A stretch of DNA of 14,006 nt from JBGPIK01 sp041484845 (GTDB lineage Bacteria > Desulfobacterota > Binatia > UBA9968). Where the stretch lies: NCBI GenBank assembly GCA_041484845.1, contig JBGPIK010000151.1:1-14006 (forward strand), in the 5' to 3' direction. The position numbers were made by a program, and so were the translations under genes. Of the stretch, positions 1 through 6,741 are shown one piece after another (the first letter of the stretch is position 1; every line of letters begins with the position of its first letter). The notes under the pieces were generated by a model, which was not told where the DNA came from, did not search any database, and saw nothing but the letters and a program-made list of their open reading frames with translations.

Positions 1-103
1 AGGCGCGCGAAAAATCGACGAGCGGAGGCGTACTTAGCCAGTACGTTGTAGCGAGGCGATTTCGCGCAACGAAGCATATGAGTCTTTTTCAGCGGGCTGC
101 TAG
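1..103. repeat. Imperfect palindromic intergenic repeat, cut by the left window edge
   Basis: Seen: GTAC at 30-33 and GTAC at 41-44 flank a 7-base centre. Outward, the arms continue as an imperfect inverted repeat: GCGCGAAAAATCG near 5-17 faces CGATTTCGCGC at 57-67, with a 2-base bulge. The right end, CTTTTTCAGCGGGCTGCTAG (84-103), lies outside the part whose partner is visible, so its mate should lie left of base 1. Inference: this is a MITE- or REP-like non-coding element with terminal inverted repeats. From memory, elements ending in a TTTTTCAGC-nn-GCTGCTAG-like terminus recur between genes in several delta-proteobacterial-type genomes; I could not check this. No second copy is visible in the window. 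Confidence 0.5.
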
Positions 104-633
104 TTTGTTTCCGACTCGCCTTTGCAGATGCGCGCAGGTTTAATCGACAAAATTGCGACTGTGAACTTTCGAAGATCGCGCCGTTCGTCGTCCGCTTCTC
201 TTAGGCGATGACCGATGGATCTTTCTCAAAACGCGCCTTGAGATAATAGGCTGCCCGCCGGTTTAGCTATTTGTCTGCCTCCATTTCTGCCTGCATAGAT
301 GTTGTCTTCGGCACTGGACGGCGATCAAGCTCCTTCGTTAGAGGACATTCCCTACACGTCCGAGAGAAGGGTTAATCCTCCACCTACAGGTCGTTTTGTG
401 GGAAAGTTATAGCGGCCGCGATGCGCGCAACTTTATTGTTCTGACTGACGAAATTGCCGGTGAAAATTCGCAAACGCCACAGCTATCGTGCCGTTGGCCG
501 GGTTTTTGCCTTCTTACAGGTTACGCCGATTTCCAATACCCATGCCCTCCGATCGGCAGCAGCGCGCATAGGTGCGGAGTCGTTCATATACAATAAAGCA
601 ACAAACAAGATCGAAATGTGTGACTAAATCCGC

Positions 634-672
634 ACGACAGTCGTCTAGAACTACAGATGAATGACCCATTCA
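634..672. promoter_or_regulatory. Two adjacent short palindromes, possible operator
   Basis: ACGAC-A-GTCGT at 634-644 and TGAATG-ACC-CATTCA at 658-672 are both perfect inverted repeats. Their centres are about 26 bp apart, and the second ends about 53 bp before the ATG of the first cassette gene. The placement suits a regulator-binding region. They are short enough to arise by chance, and no regulator gene is in the window. Confidence 0.22.
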
Positions 673-714
673 ATGATTATCACTCCCGCTGCGAAGTTTT
701 CCGAATTGACGGTT

Positions 715-719
715 AGGAG
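715..719 (+). promoter_or_regulatory. Ribosome-binding site deciding the start at 726
   Basis: AGGAG lies 6 bases before the ATG at 726. A TTG immediately upstream (723) is in frame, but its spacing is shorter and it is a weaker start codon, so the ATG is preferred. Confidence 0.7.
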
Positions 720-725
720 CTTTTG

Positions 726-3338
726 ATGTCAGGTGAACTCGGACCAATTTCTCGCTCCGATCCAACCGCCGGCGGAAGACGGGTTAGTTTTAAAAGCATG
801 GAGATGCTTGTCAGTAAATACGCAGAGCTTTCTAAGCCGGACGTTTTATTTCCGAGCGCTTTCCCTGTTGATACCCGCCGACCAGCGGTGTTGGGCAAGT
901 TCATCTATGTCGACAATGCCAAGTTTTGGGTTCATGGTGTAACTTATGGGACCTTTCGTCCCGATGCGAATGGCGAAGAATACCGCGACGCCAAAACGGT
1001 CGAGCGAGATTTTGCGCAGATGGCGGCGAATGGTTTTAATGCCATTCGCACCTATACCGTCCCGCCGCGCTGGCTCCTTGACGCCGCTCAAAGTCACGGG
1101 CTTCGAGTCATGGTCGGCATCCCCTGGGAGCAACACATTACGTTTCTGGATGAAGAGGAGCGCTGCCGCGACATCGAGGAGCGTGTGCGCGCCAATGTGC
1201 GCGCGTGCTCCGGTCATCCCGCGGTCCTCTACTATACGATCGGCAACGAGATTCCCGCGCCGATCGTGCGCTGGCACGGCAATCGAAAGATAGAAAAATT
1301 TATCGAGCGACTCTACCGCGCCACCAAATCCGAAGATCCCGAAGGTCTGGTCACCTACGTCAACTATCCCACGACCGAATATCTGCAGCTTCCTTTTCTG
1401 GATCTCGTCTGTTTCAACGTTTATCTCGAATCGCGGGAGCGCTTCGAGGCCTATCTCGCCCGCCTGCATAATTTAGCCGGGGATCGGCCGCTGATTCTTG
1501 CCGAAGTGGGGCTCGATAGCCGGCGCCACGGCAACGAGACGCAGGCGCGTTCCCTCGAGTGGCAGATTCGGAGTGCCTTCGCGTCGGGTTGCGCGGGCGC
1601 CTTCGTGTTTGCCTGGACAGACGAGTGGCACCGTGGAGGCCACGACATTGAAGACTGGGACTTCGGCTTGACGAAACGCAACCGACAAGCCAAGCCCGCT
1701 CTCGCCGCGGTACGCAAAGCGTTCGATCGAGTACCGTTTCCTCCGGGCATTCGCTGGCCGCGCATTTCCGTCGTCGTTTGTACTTACAACGGCAGCAAGA
1801 CAATTCGCGACTGCATGGAGGGATTGCTTTGCCTCGAGTACCCGGATTTCGAGGTCATCGTTGTCGATGATGGCTCAACGGATGGAACCGCCGATATTGT
1901 GCGCCAATACGGCTTCCGGGTGATAAGCACCAACAATCGCGGCCTCAGCAGCGCGCGTAATACCGGTATGAAAGCGGCCAGCGGCGAAATCGTCGCTTAC
2001 ATTGACGATGACGCCTATCCCGATCCCGATTGGCTTACCTATCTTACCGCCGGCTTTATGAATACTCGGCATGCTGCTGTGGGTGGACCCAACATTCCGC
2101 CGCAGAGCGATGGACCCATTGCCGAATGCGTCGCCCATGCGCCGGGAGGTCCGGTTCATGTACTCCTTTCGGATCAACAGGCCGAGCACATCCCGGGCTG
2201 CAATATGGCTTTTCGCAAAGCCGCGCTCCAGGAAATCGGCGGTTTCGATCCGCGGTTTCGCGCCGCCGGCGACGACGTCGATGTGTGCTGGCGTTTGCAG
2301 GAAAAGAATTACACATTAGGTTTCAGCCCCGCTGCGATGGTCTGGCACCACAGACGCAACTCCGTAGCCGCATACTGGACGCAGCAAATCGGCTACGGAA
2401 AAGCGGAGGCGCTGCTGGAGAAAAAATGGCCGGAAAAATACAACGCGGCTGGACATCTCACATGGGGCGGCCGGGTTTATGGGAATGGCCATACCCGCAC
2501 GCTCGGGCGCGCCTGGAGAATTTATTACGGAACATGGGGCGGCGCGCCATTTCAGCAGCGACACGAAAGAGCGCCTGCGCTCATTTGGTGTCTACCGCTG
2601 ATGCCTGAGTGGTACCTCGTCATTCTCGCTCTTGCCTGGCTTGCGGTTCTCGGCATTCATTGGAAGCCGTTTTTGTTGGCGTTGCCGCTGCTGTTTTTGG
2701 CAGTGGCCACGCCGCTCGCGCAAGCCATCCTGAGTGGAGCGCGCGCCTCATTTTCACTCTCAGCAACCTCTCGCGCCAGCCGCTTTTGCCTGTGCGGATT
2801 GACAGCATTCCTGCACCTCTTACAACCGTTGGCACGCCTGTGGGGTCGCCTGCGCTATGAGCTGACTCCCTGGCGTAAACGCGGCGTCACCGGTATCGCC
2901 TTTCCCCGTTTACGACATTTCAAGATTTGGAGTGAGCGCTGGCAAGACACCGCTCAGCGGCTGCTCTTCGTCGAAGACGCGCTAAAGGCTACCGGGGTTT
3001 CGGTCAGCCGCGGCGGTGATTACGACGATTGGGACTTGGAGGCGCGCGACGGAACTTTCGGCGCCGTGCGGATATTGATGGCCGCCGAGGAGCATGGTGC
3101 GGGCAAGCAACTCATTCGGCTGCGCTCATGGCCGATCGAATCGACCGGGCTCATGATATTTCTCGTTGTCCTGCTCGGATTATCCACGGCCGCCGCCTTC
3201 GAGCATGCGTGGATCCCGAGCGCGAGTTTCGCTGCCACCGGTTTGGTTTTGTTTCTGCGCATGTTTCAGGACTGCGCAACCGCCACGGCCGCCATCATGC
3301 GCGCTTTTAAGAATCTCGGCGCAGAGGAAGCGCAATGA
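726..3338 (+). CDS. Fusion of clan-A glycosidase-like TIM barrel, GT2 glycosyltransferase and membrane segments
   Basis: 870 residues. Residues about 55-335 resemble a GH2-type TIM barrel: VHGVTYGTF early, an acid/base pair in YTIGNEI (N174-E175) and a candidate nucleophile in LAEVG (E260), as in clan-A glycosidases. Residues about 346-545 form a GT2 GT-A domain with VVVCTYNG, VDDGSTDGT, a DDD metal site (427-429), GDDVDVCWRL (515-524) and WHHRR. Hydrophobic segments follow at about 628-645, 647-669, 686-704, 807-825 and 833-848; a soluble stretch (about 710-805) precedes the last two. There is no signal peptide and no helix before residue about 628, so both catalytic domains should face the cytoplasm. 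Known: GT2 enzymes of this type build polysaccharide or glycolipid from nucleotide sugars. Inferred: it makes, and perhaps trims or transglycosylates, a glycan exported by the next gene, which it overlaps by ATGA. The sugar and linkage cannot be read from sequence. Confidence 0.9.
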   Translation: MSGELGPISRSDPTAGGRRVSFKSMEMLVSKYAELSKPDVLFPSAFPVDTRRPAVLGKFIYVDNAKFWVHGVTYGTFRPDANGEEYRDAKTVERDFAQMAANGFNAIRTYTVPPRWLLDAAQSHGLRVMVGIPWEQHITFLDEEERCRDIEERVRANVRACSGHPAVLYYTIGNEIPAPIVRWHGNRKIEKFIERLYRATKSEDPEGLVTYVNYPTTEYLQLPFLDLVCFNVYLESRERFEAYLARLHNLAGDRPLILAEVGLDSRRHGNETQARSLEWQIRSAFASGCAGAFVFAWTDEWHRGGHDIEDWDFGLTKRNRQAKPALAAVRKAFDRVPFPPGIRWPRISVVVCTYNGSKTIRDCMEGLLCLEYPDFEVIVVDDGSTDGTADIVRQYGFRVISTNNRGLSSARNTGMKAASGEIVAYIDDDAYPDPDWLTYLTAGFMNTRHAAVGGPNIPPQSDGPIAECVAHAPGGPVHVLLSDQQAEHIPGCNMAFRKAALQEIGGFDPRFRAAGDDVDVCWRLQEKNYTLGFSPAAMVWHHRRNSVAAYWTQQIGYGKAEALLEKKWPEKYNAAGHLTWGGRVYGNGHTRTLGRAWRIYYGTWGGAPFQQRHERAPALIWCLPLMPEWYLVILALAWLAVLGIHWKPFLLALPLLFLAVATPLAQAILSGARASFSLSATSRASRFCLCGLTAFLHLLQPLARLWGRLRYELTPWRKRGVTGIAFPRLRHFKIWSERWQDTAQRLLFVEDALKATGVSVSRGGDYDDWDLEARDGTFGAVRILMAAEEHGAGKQLIRLRSWPIESTGLMIFLVVLLGLSTAAAFEHAWIPSASFAATGLVLFLRMFQDCATATAAIMRAFKNLGAEEAQ

Positions 3339-5080
3339 GTTCGCGCCGCTATCGCAATCTTTATTGGCGGCTGCTGGCGGAGTCTCGTCCTTATTGGCCC
3401 CACCTCATGGGCATTTTTTTTCTCAACCTGCTCGCGACGCCTCTCACACTGCTCATTCCTCTACCGCTCAAGATAGTGGTTGACAGCGTTCTCGGCTCGC
3501 AGCCGGTCTCGGGGGTCTTGGGCAACTTTCTCCCCGCAGCCGGTGTTTCCGGGACGGCTCTCCTGGTCTTGTGCGGGGCGCTGTTTGTCGGCGTGGCTTG
3601 TCTGAACGAGCTTCAGCAGACGGGAAGCTCTTTGGCGCGCACCTACACGGGGGAAAAGCTGGTCCTCGCTTTTCGAGCAAAACTTTTTCGTCACGCCCAG
3701 CAGCTTTCGCTCTCTTATCACGACAGCAAGGGCACCACCGACTCGACGTATCGCATTCAATATGATGCGCCGGCGATCCAATGGATCTTGATCGACGGCG
3801 TAAGCCCGTTCGTCACTGCGGGCTTGACCCTCATCGGCATGATCTATGTTACAGCTAAGGTTGACTGGCAACTGGCTCTGGTGGCGCTCGCGATCGCTCC
3901 CATGCTGTGGGTGATTTCACGGGCCTACGGCGGCCGCCTTAGAAAACAATGGGCCGAGGCTTATAATCTCCAAAGCTCCGCGATGTCGGTCGTGCAAGAA
4001 GTGTTATCGGCCGTTCGTGTCGTCAGGGCTTTCGGACAAGAGGAGCGCGAGCATGAGCGTTTCCTTCGGCACTCGAGCAGAAGCGTGTGGGCGCGCATCC
4101 GCATCGCCTTGAACGAGGGCGGCTTCGGCCTTCTCGTGGGTTTGACCATTGCGACGGGAACGGCCGCCGTGCTTTTCATCGGCGCGCGCCACGTCCAGTC
4201 CGGCATTCTCACCTTGGGTGGATTACTGATGGTGATGACTTACCTGTCGCAGCTTTACGGACCTTTGCAAACGCTCAGTTCAATGACGACTCACATGCAG
4301 GGCTCACTCGCGAGCGCGGAGCGAGCCTTTTCTCTCCTCGACGAAGCGCCTGACGTCGTCGAACGTCATAATGCTGTTCCTATTCACCGTAGTGCAGGCG
4401 CCGTGGCTTTTCATAACGTCTCGTTCGCATATGACCGAGACCACCCGGTTCTGGATAATATTTCGTTCTCAATCGACCCCAAGGCTCGCGTCGGCGTAAC
4501 GGGGATGACGGGCGCGGGCAAAACCACGCTCGTGAGTCTGTTGAGCCGTTTCTACGACCCGAGCGCCGGCAAGATTCTTCTCGACGGTGTCGATCTGCGT
4601 GACTACAAACTAGCCGACCTGCGTAACCAGTTCGCCATCGTCCTGCAGGAGCCGGTGCTGTTCTCGACGAGTATCGTCGAGAACATCGCGTACGCCCGGC
4701 CCGAGGCCAGCGAACGCGAGATTATAGTAGCGGCACAAGCGGCGAATGCTCACGATTTCATCGTACGTCTCCCGCGCGGATATGAGACTCAGGTCGGTGA
4801 ACGCGGGATGCGGCTTTCGGGAGGCGAGCGCCAGCGCATCGCCTTGGCGCGAGCGTTTCTAAAGGATACACCCATCCTTATACTCGACGAACCGACCAGC
4901 TCGGTCGACATCAAGACCGAAGCGCTCATCCTGGAGGCGATGGAGCGTCTCATGAGCGGACGCACCACATTCGTCATCGCTCACCGCCGCAGCATGCTAA
5001 AGAACTGCGATTTGGAACTGGTGATCGAAAACGGACGGCTTACCCACGGAACATTCGAAAAACGATGGGCGCGGATATAG
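3335..5080 (+). CDS. ABC exporter half-transporter (MsbA/ABCB-like, membrane domain fused to ATPase)
   Basis: 581 residues, normal for a fused half-transporter. About six hydrophobic segments (roughly 25-47, 73-91, 153-172, 178-195, 262-283, 291-306) form a type-IV exporter membrane domain. The ATPase carries Walker A GMTGAGKT (390-397), Q-loop Q438, signature LSGGE (494-498), Walker B ILILDE with catalytic E519, D-loop SSVD and H-loop H550. All are intact, so a homodimer could be fully active. Known: MsbA-like exporters flip lipid-linked glycans, lipids or peptides outward across the inner membrane. The ATG lies in an ATGA overlap with the stop of the preceding glycosyltransferase, and the next gene starts directly after its TAG, so it probably exports or flips the product of this cassette. 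A drug or lipid substrate cannot be excluded. Confidence 0.93.
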   Translation: MSSRRYRNLYWRLLAESRPYWPHLMGIFFLNLLATPLTLLIPLPLKIVVDSVLGSQPVSGVLGNFLPAAGVSGTALLVLCGALFVGVACLNELQQTGSSLARTYTGEKLVLAFRAKLFRHAQQLSLSYHDSKGTTDSTYRIQYDAPAIQWILIDGVSPFVTAGLTLIGMIYVTAKVDWQLALVALAIAPMLWVISRAYGGRLRKQWAEAYNLQSSAMSVVQEVLSAVRVVRAFGQEEREHERFLRHSSRSVWARIRIALNEGGFGLLVGLTIATGTAAVLFIGARHVQSGILTLGGLLMVMTYLSQLYGPLQTLSSMTTHMQGSLASAERAFSLLDEAPDVVERHNAVPIHRSAGAVAFHNVSFAYDRDHPVLDNISFSIDPKARVGVTGMTGAGKTTLVSLLSRFYDPSAGKILLDGVDLRDYKLADLRNQFAIVLQEPVLFSTSIVENIAYARPEASEREIIVAAQAANAHDFIVRLPRGYETQVGERGMRLSGGERQRIALARAFLKDTPILILDEPTSSVDIKTEALILEAMERLMSGRTTFVIAHRRSMLKNCDLELVIENGRLTHGTFEKRWARI

Positions 5081-6247
5081 ATGAGAGCAAAACGCATTGT
5101 CGTTGTCGGCACGCTTGCGTCCAATCCCTACGCGGGGATGGCATGGATGCATATGCAGATCACAGCCGGCCTTCGACGGCTCGGCCACGACGTTTACTAT
5201 TTCGAAACGACGTCGTCCTGGCCCTATGACCCGATCCGCAACACCACTGTCAACGATTCCGCTTACGCCCTGCCTTACTTAAAACGGGTCGCCGAAAGTT
5301 TTGAGCTGGGCGAACGCTGGGCTTACCGGCGCAGCTTTTCGGACAAGGCGTGGTTTGGTTTGGGCCGAGCGAAAGCGGAGGAGTTGCTTGCGCATGCGGA
5401 CGTCGTCCTGAATGTCGCTGGAGCGACCCGCTTCGCGGAAGAGGGATTAAAAATCGGCCGGCTGGTTTATTTCGGAACCGATCCCGGGCACCATGAGATC
5501 GCTTTCGCCAAGGGCGACGAGAACATCCGAACGCTCATTGAAGAGCACGATGATTATGTAACTTACGGTGAGAACATCGGCACGCCCGATTGCCCGATTC
5601 CGCCCCTGCCCCATTTCCGCTCGAGAACGCGGCAACCGATTTTGCTCCACCTCTGGCAAAGCGGACCACCTTCAAAGAAGGAGTTTACAACTGTCGGGAA
5701 CTGGAAACAGACGGGACGCGATATCGATTTCGCGGCCGAGATCTATCACTGGAGCAAACACCACGAATTCTTGAAGTTCATCGATCTGCCTGGCCGCATT
5801 GGGCAGCCGATCGAAATCGCGACCGGATTGGCCAATCTCAGCGCTGAAGAACATCAGTTGCTCGACTCCCACGGATGGCGTTTAGTCGACGCGCATCCGT
5901 TTACGACCGATCCATGGCCGTATCGCGATTATGTGCAATCGTCGCGTGGTGAATTCACGGTGGCCAAAGATTTGAACGTGCGTCTGCGCAGCGGTTGGTT
6001 CAGCGAAAGAAGCGCCTGCTACCTCGCCGCCGGCCGTCCCGTGATCACCCAGGACACAGGATTCGGTAAATTCATCCCTACGGGCGAGGGTCTGTTCTCG
6101 TTCAACGGGATGGAAGAAATCGTCGCTGCTTTTGATGCCATCAATTCCAATTATAAAAAGCACAGCCGCGCGGCGCGCGCCATCGCCGAGGAATATTTCA
6201 ACGCCGAAACCGTGCTCCGAAAAGTCATGCAGGATTTGGGGCTGTGA
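5081..6247 (+). CDS. CgeB-like glycosyltransferase (GT-B type), copy 1
   Basis: 388 residues. The N-terminus has a GT-B-like nucleotide-fold strand and glycine turn (IVVVGTLASNPYAG) followed by GLRRLGHDVYYFE. Residues about 128-140 hold VYFGTDPGHHEI. The C-terminal half carries the family's strongest block: SRGEFTVAKD (288-297), SGWFSERSACYLAAGRPVI (304-322) and then QDTGFGKFIPTGEG. It resembles proteins annotated as glycosyltransferase family 1 or CgeB-like; the acceptor is unknown. The ATG follows the exporter's TAG with no gap, so the pair is probably translationally coupled. Its own stop overlaps the next start codon (GTGA). A paralogue lies at 6742-7896 with the same blocks in the same order. 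No helices or signal peptide are seen, so it should act in the cytoplasm or on the inner membrane face. Confidence 0.82.
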   Translation: MRAKRIVVVGTLASNPYAGMAWMHMQITAGLRRLGHDVYYFETTSSWPYDPIRNTTVNDSAYALPYLKRVAESFELGERWAYRRSFSDKAWFGLGRAKAEELLAHADVVLNVAGATRFAEEGLKIGRLVYFGTDPGHHEIAFAKGDENIRTLIEEHDDYVTYGENIGTPDCPIPPLPHFRSRTRQPILLHLWQSGPPSKKEFTTVGNWKQTGRDIDFAAEIYHWSKHHEFLKFIDLPGRIGQPIEIATGLANLSAEEHQLLDSHGWRLVDAHPFTTDPWPYRDYVQSSRGEFTVAKDLNVRLRSGWFSERSACYLAAGRPVITQDTGFGKFIPTGEGLFSFNGMEEIVAAFDAINSNYKKHSRAARAIAEEYFNAETVLRKVMQDLGL

Positions 6248-6426
6248 AGATCGCACAAAACAAATATCTCATCATCAACGCCGATGATTTTGGCCAGAGT
6301 TCGGGAGTGACTCGGGGCATCATCGAGGCGCATGAGCATGGCATCGTAACTAGCGCGAGCTTCATGGTGCGCTGGCCTGCCGCTGCGGAAGCGGTGGCCT
6401 ACAGCCGGCGCCGGCGATCTGGTTAA
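6244..6426 (+). pseudogene. Truncated ChbG/HpnK (YdjC-family) carbohydrate deacetylase, N-terminal remnant
   Basis: Sixty codons from GTG, in a GTGA overlap with the preceding glycosyltransferase. Residues 9-15 (INADDFG) are the family's metal-binding N-terminal motif (NADDFG), and GVTRGIIEAHEHGIVTSASF is the matching second block. Full-length members have about 250-290 residues and continue with a His motif such as GLH. Here homology stops near residue 55 and the frame ends in YSRRRRSG and a stop. Neither other forward frame downstream shows the expected continuation, so this looks like a deletion or rearrangement, not a simple frameshift. The break sits at a 12-bp perfect palindrome (6404-6415). 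Known: the family deacetylates N-acetylated sugars, and HpnK is the hopanoid-cluster branch. The remnant lacks most of the catalytic site and is probably dead. Confidence 0.75.
6404..6415. repeat. 12-bp perfect palindrome at the deacetylase break
   Basis: GCCGGCGCCGGC is self-complementary over 12 bases and lies exactly where recognisable deacetylase homology ends. It may have favoured a deletion or recombination here, or may simply be ordinary GC-rich coding sequence. Confidence 0.45.
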
Positions 6427-6428
6427 GG

Positions 6429-6647
6429 GTGCCTGAATTTGAGATACAGCCTGAGCCGAGACTCCAACTCTGTGATCACGATGATTCGATAGACCATGTC
6501 GAACTTGAGCGGCTACTTGCGGCATATCGACCTTCCGTAAATCTGACACCCAAGGCTACGGCAATAGAATTCCGCAATAGGTATCGCCGCTCCGGCGCTG
6601 AGATTGTTGCATTGACGGAATCGCTTGCGGTGATCGAGCATCGGTGA
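6429..6647 (+). CDS. Orphan 72-codon ORF, unrecognised, doubtful
   Basis: GTG start 2 bases after the stop of the deacetylase remnant; 72 codons. The product is charged and soluble, with PEFEIQPEPRLQLCDHDD at the start and LERLLAAYRPSVNL in the middle, and no motif I recognise. There is no clear ribosome-binding site. It could be a short hypothetical gene, the tail of an unrelated gene joined here by the event that truncated the deacetylase, or chance. The 6427-6741 stretch otherwise contains only an A-run (about 6662-6669), AT-richer sequence and the ribosome-binding site of the next gene. Confidence 0.22.
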   Translation: MPEFEIQPEPRLQLCDHDDSIDHVELERLLAAYRPSVNLTPKATAIEFRNRYRRSGAEIVALTESLAVIEHR

Positions 6648-6726
6648 CGTCAGTTGAATCACAAAAAAACACTATGTTGCCTTTATGTAAATGCGATGAT
6701 TGCCCACGCTGCCATCAAACCATTAT

Positions 6727-6733
6727 GAGAGGG
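6727..6733 (+). promoter_or_regulatory. Ribosome-binding site deciding the GTG start at 6742
   Basis: GAGAGGG lies 8 bases before GTG at 6742. The longer in-frame TTG start at 6700 has no such site, and its extra 14 residues are not family-like. Starting at 6742 gives IKRIMISGAIASHPLSGAG, which aligns with the start of the paralogue at 5081. Confidence 0.7.
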
Positions 6734-6741
6734 TTCACATC

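Larger units (their letters stand above)
104..725. other. Gene-free upstream region of the glycan cassette
   Basis: I see no convincing gene, tRNA or rRNA here. The only open frame of any length (396-596 plus, GTG start) has no ribosome-binding site, no recognisable motif and a composition unlike the neighbouring proteins. No strong -35/-10 pair was found. TACAAT near 588-593 resembles a -10 box but lacks a good -35 at the right distance. The last 100 bases hold two short palindromes and the ribosome-binding site of the next gene, so the cassette promoter probably lies in this region. Confidence 0.5.

Noticed and set aside
396..596. 66-codon ORF in the left intergenic region
   Set aside because: GTG start without ribosome-binding site, Cys/Pro/Ser-rich unpatterned product and no family resemblance.
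846..1469. 207-codon minus-strand open frame inside the GH-GT2 fusion
   Set aside because: It lies antisense to strongly conserved glycosidase motifs, has no recognisable domain or ribosome-binding site, and is typical of mirror frames in GC-rich genes.
6648..6741. Promoter for the second CgeB-like gene (TTGAAT near 6655, TATGTA near 6694)
   Set aside because: The two hexamers are too far apart for a sigma-70 promoter, and no better pair was found.
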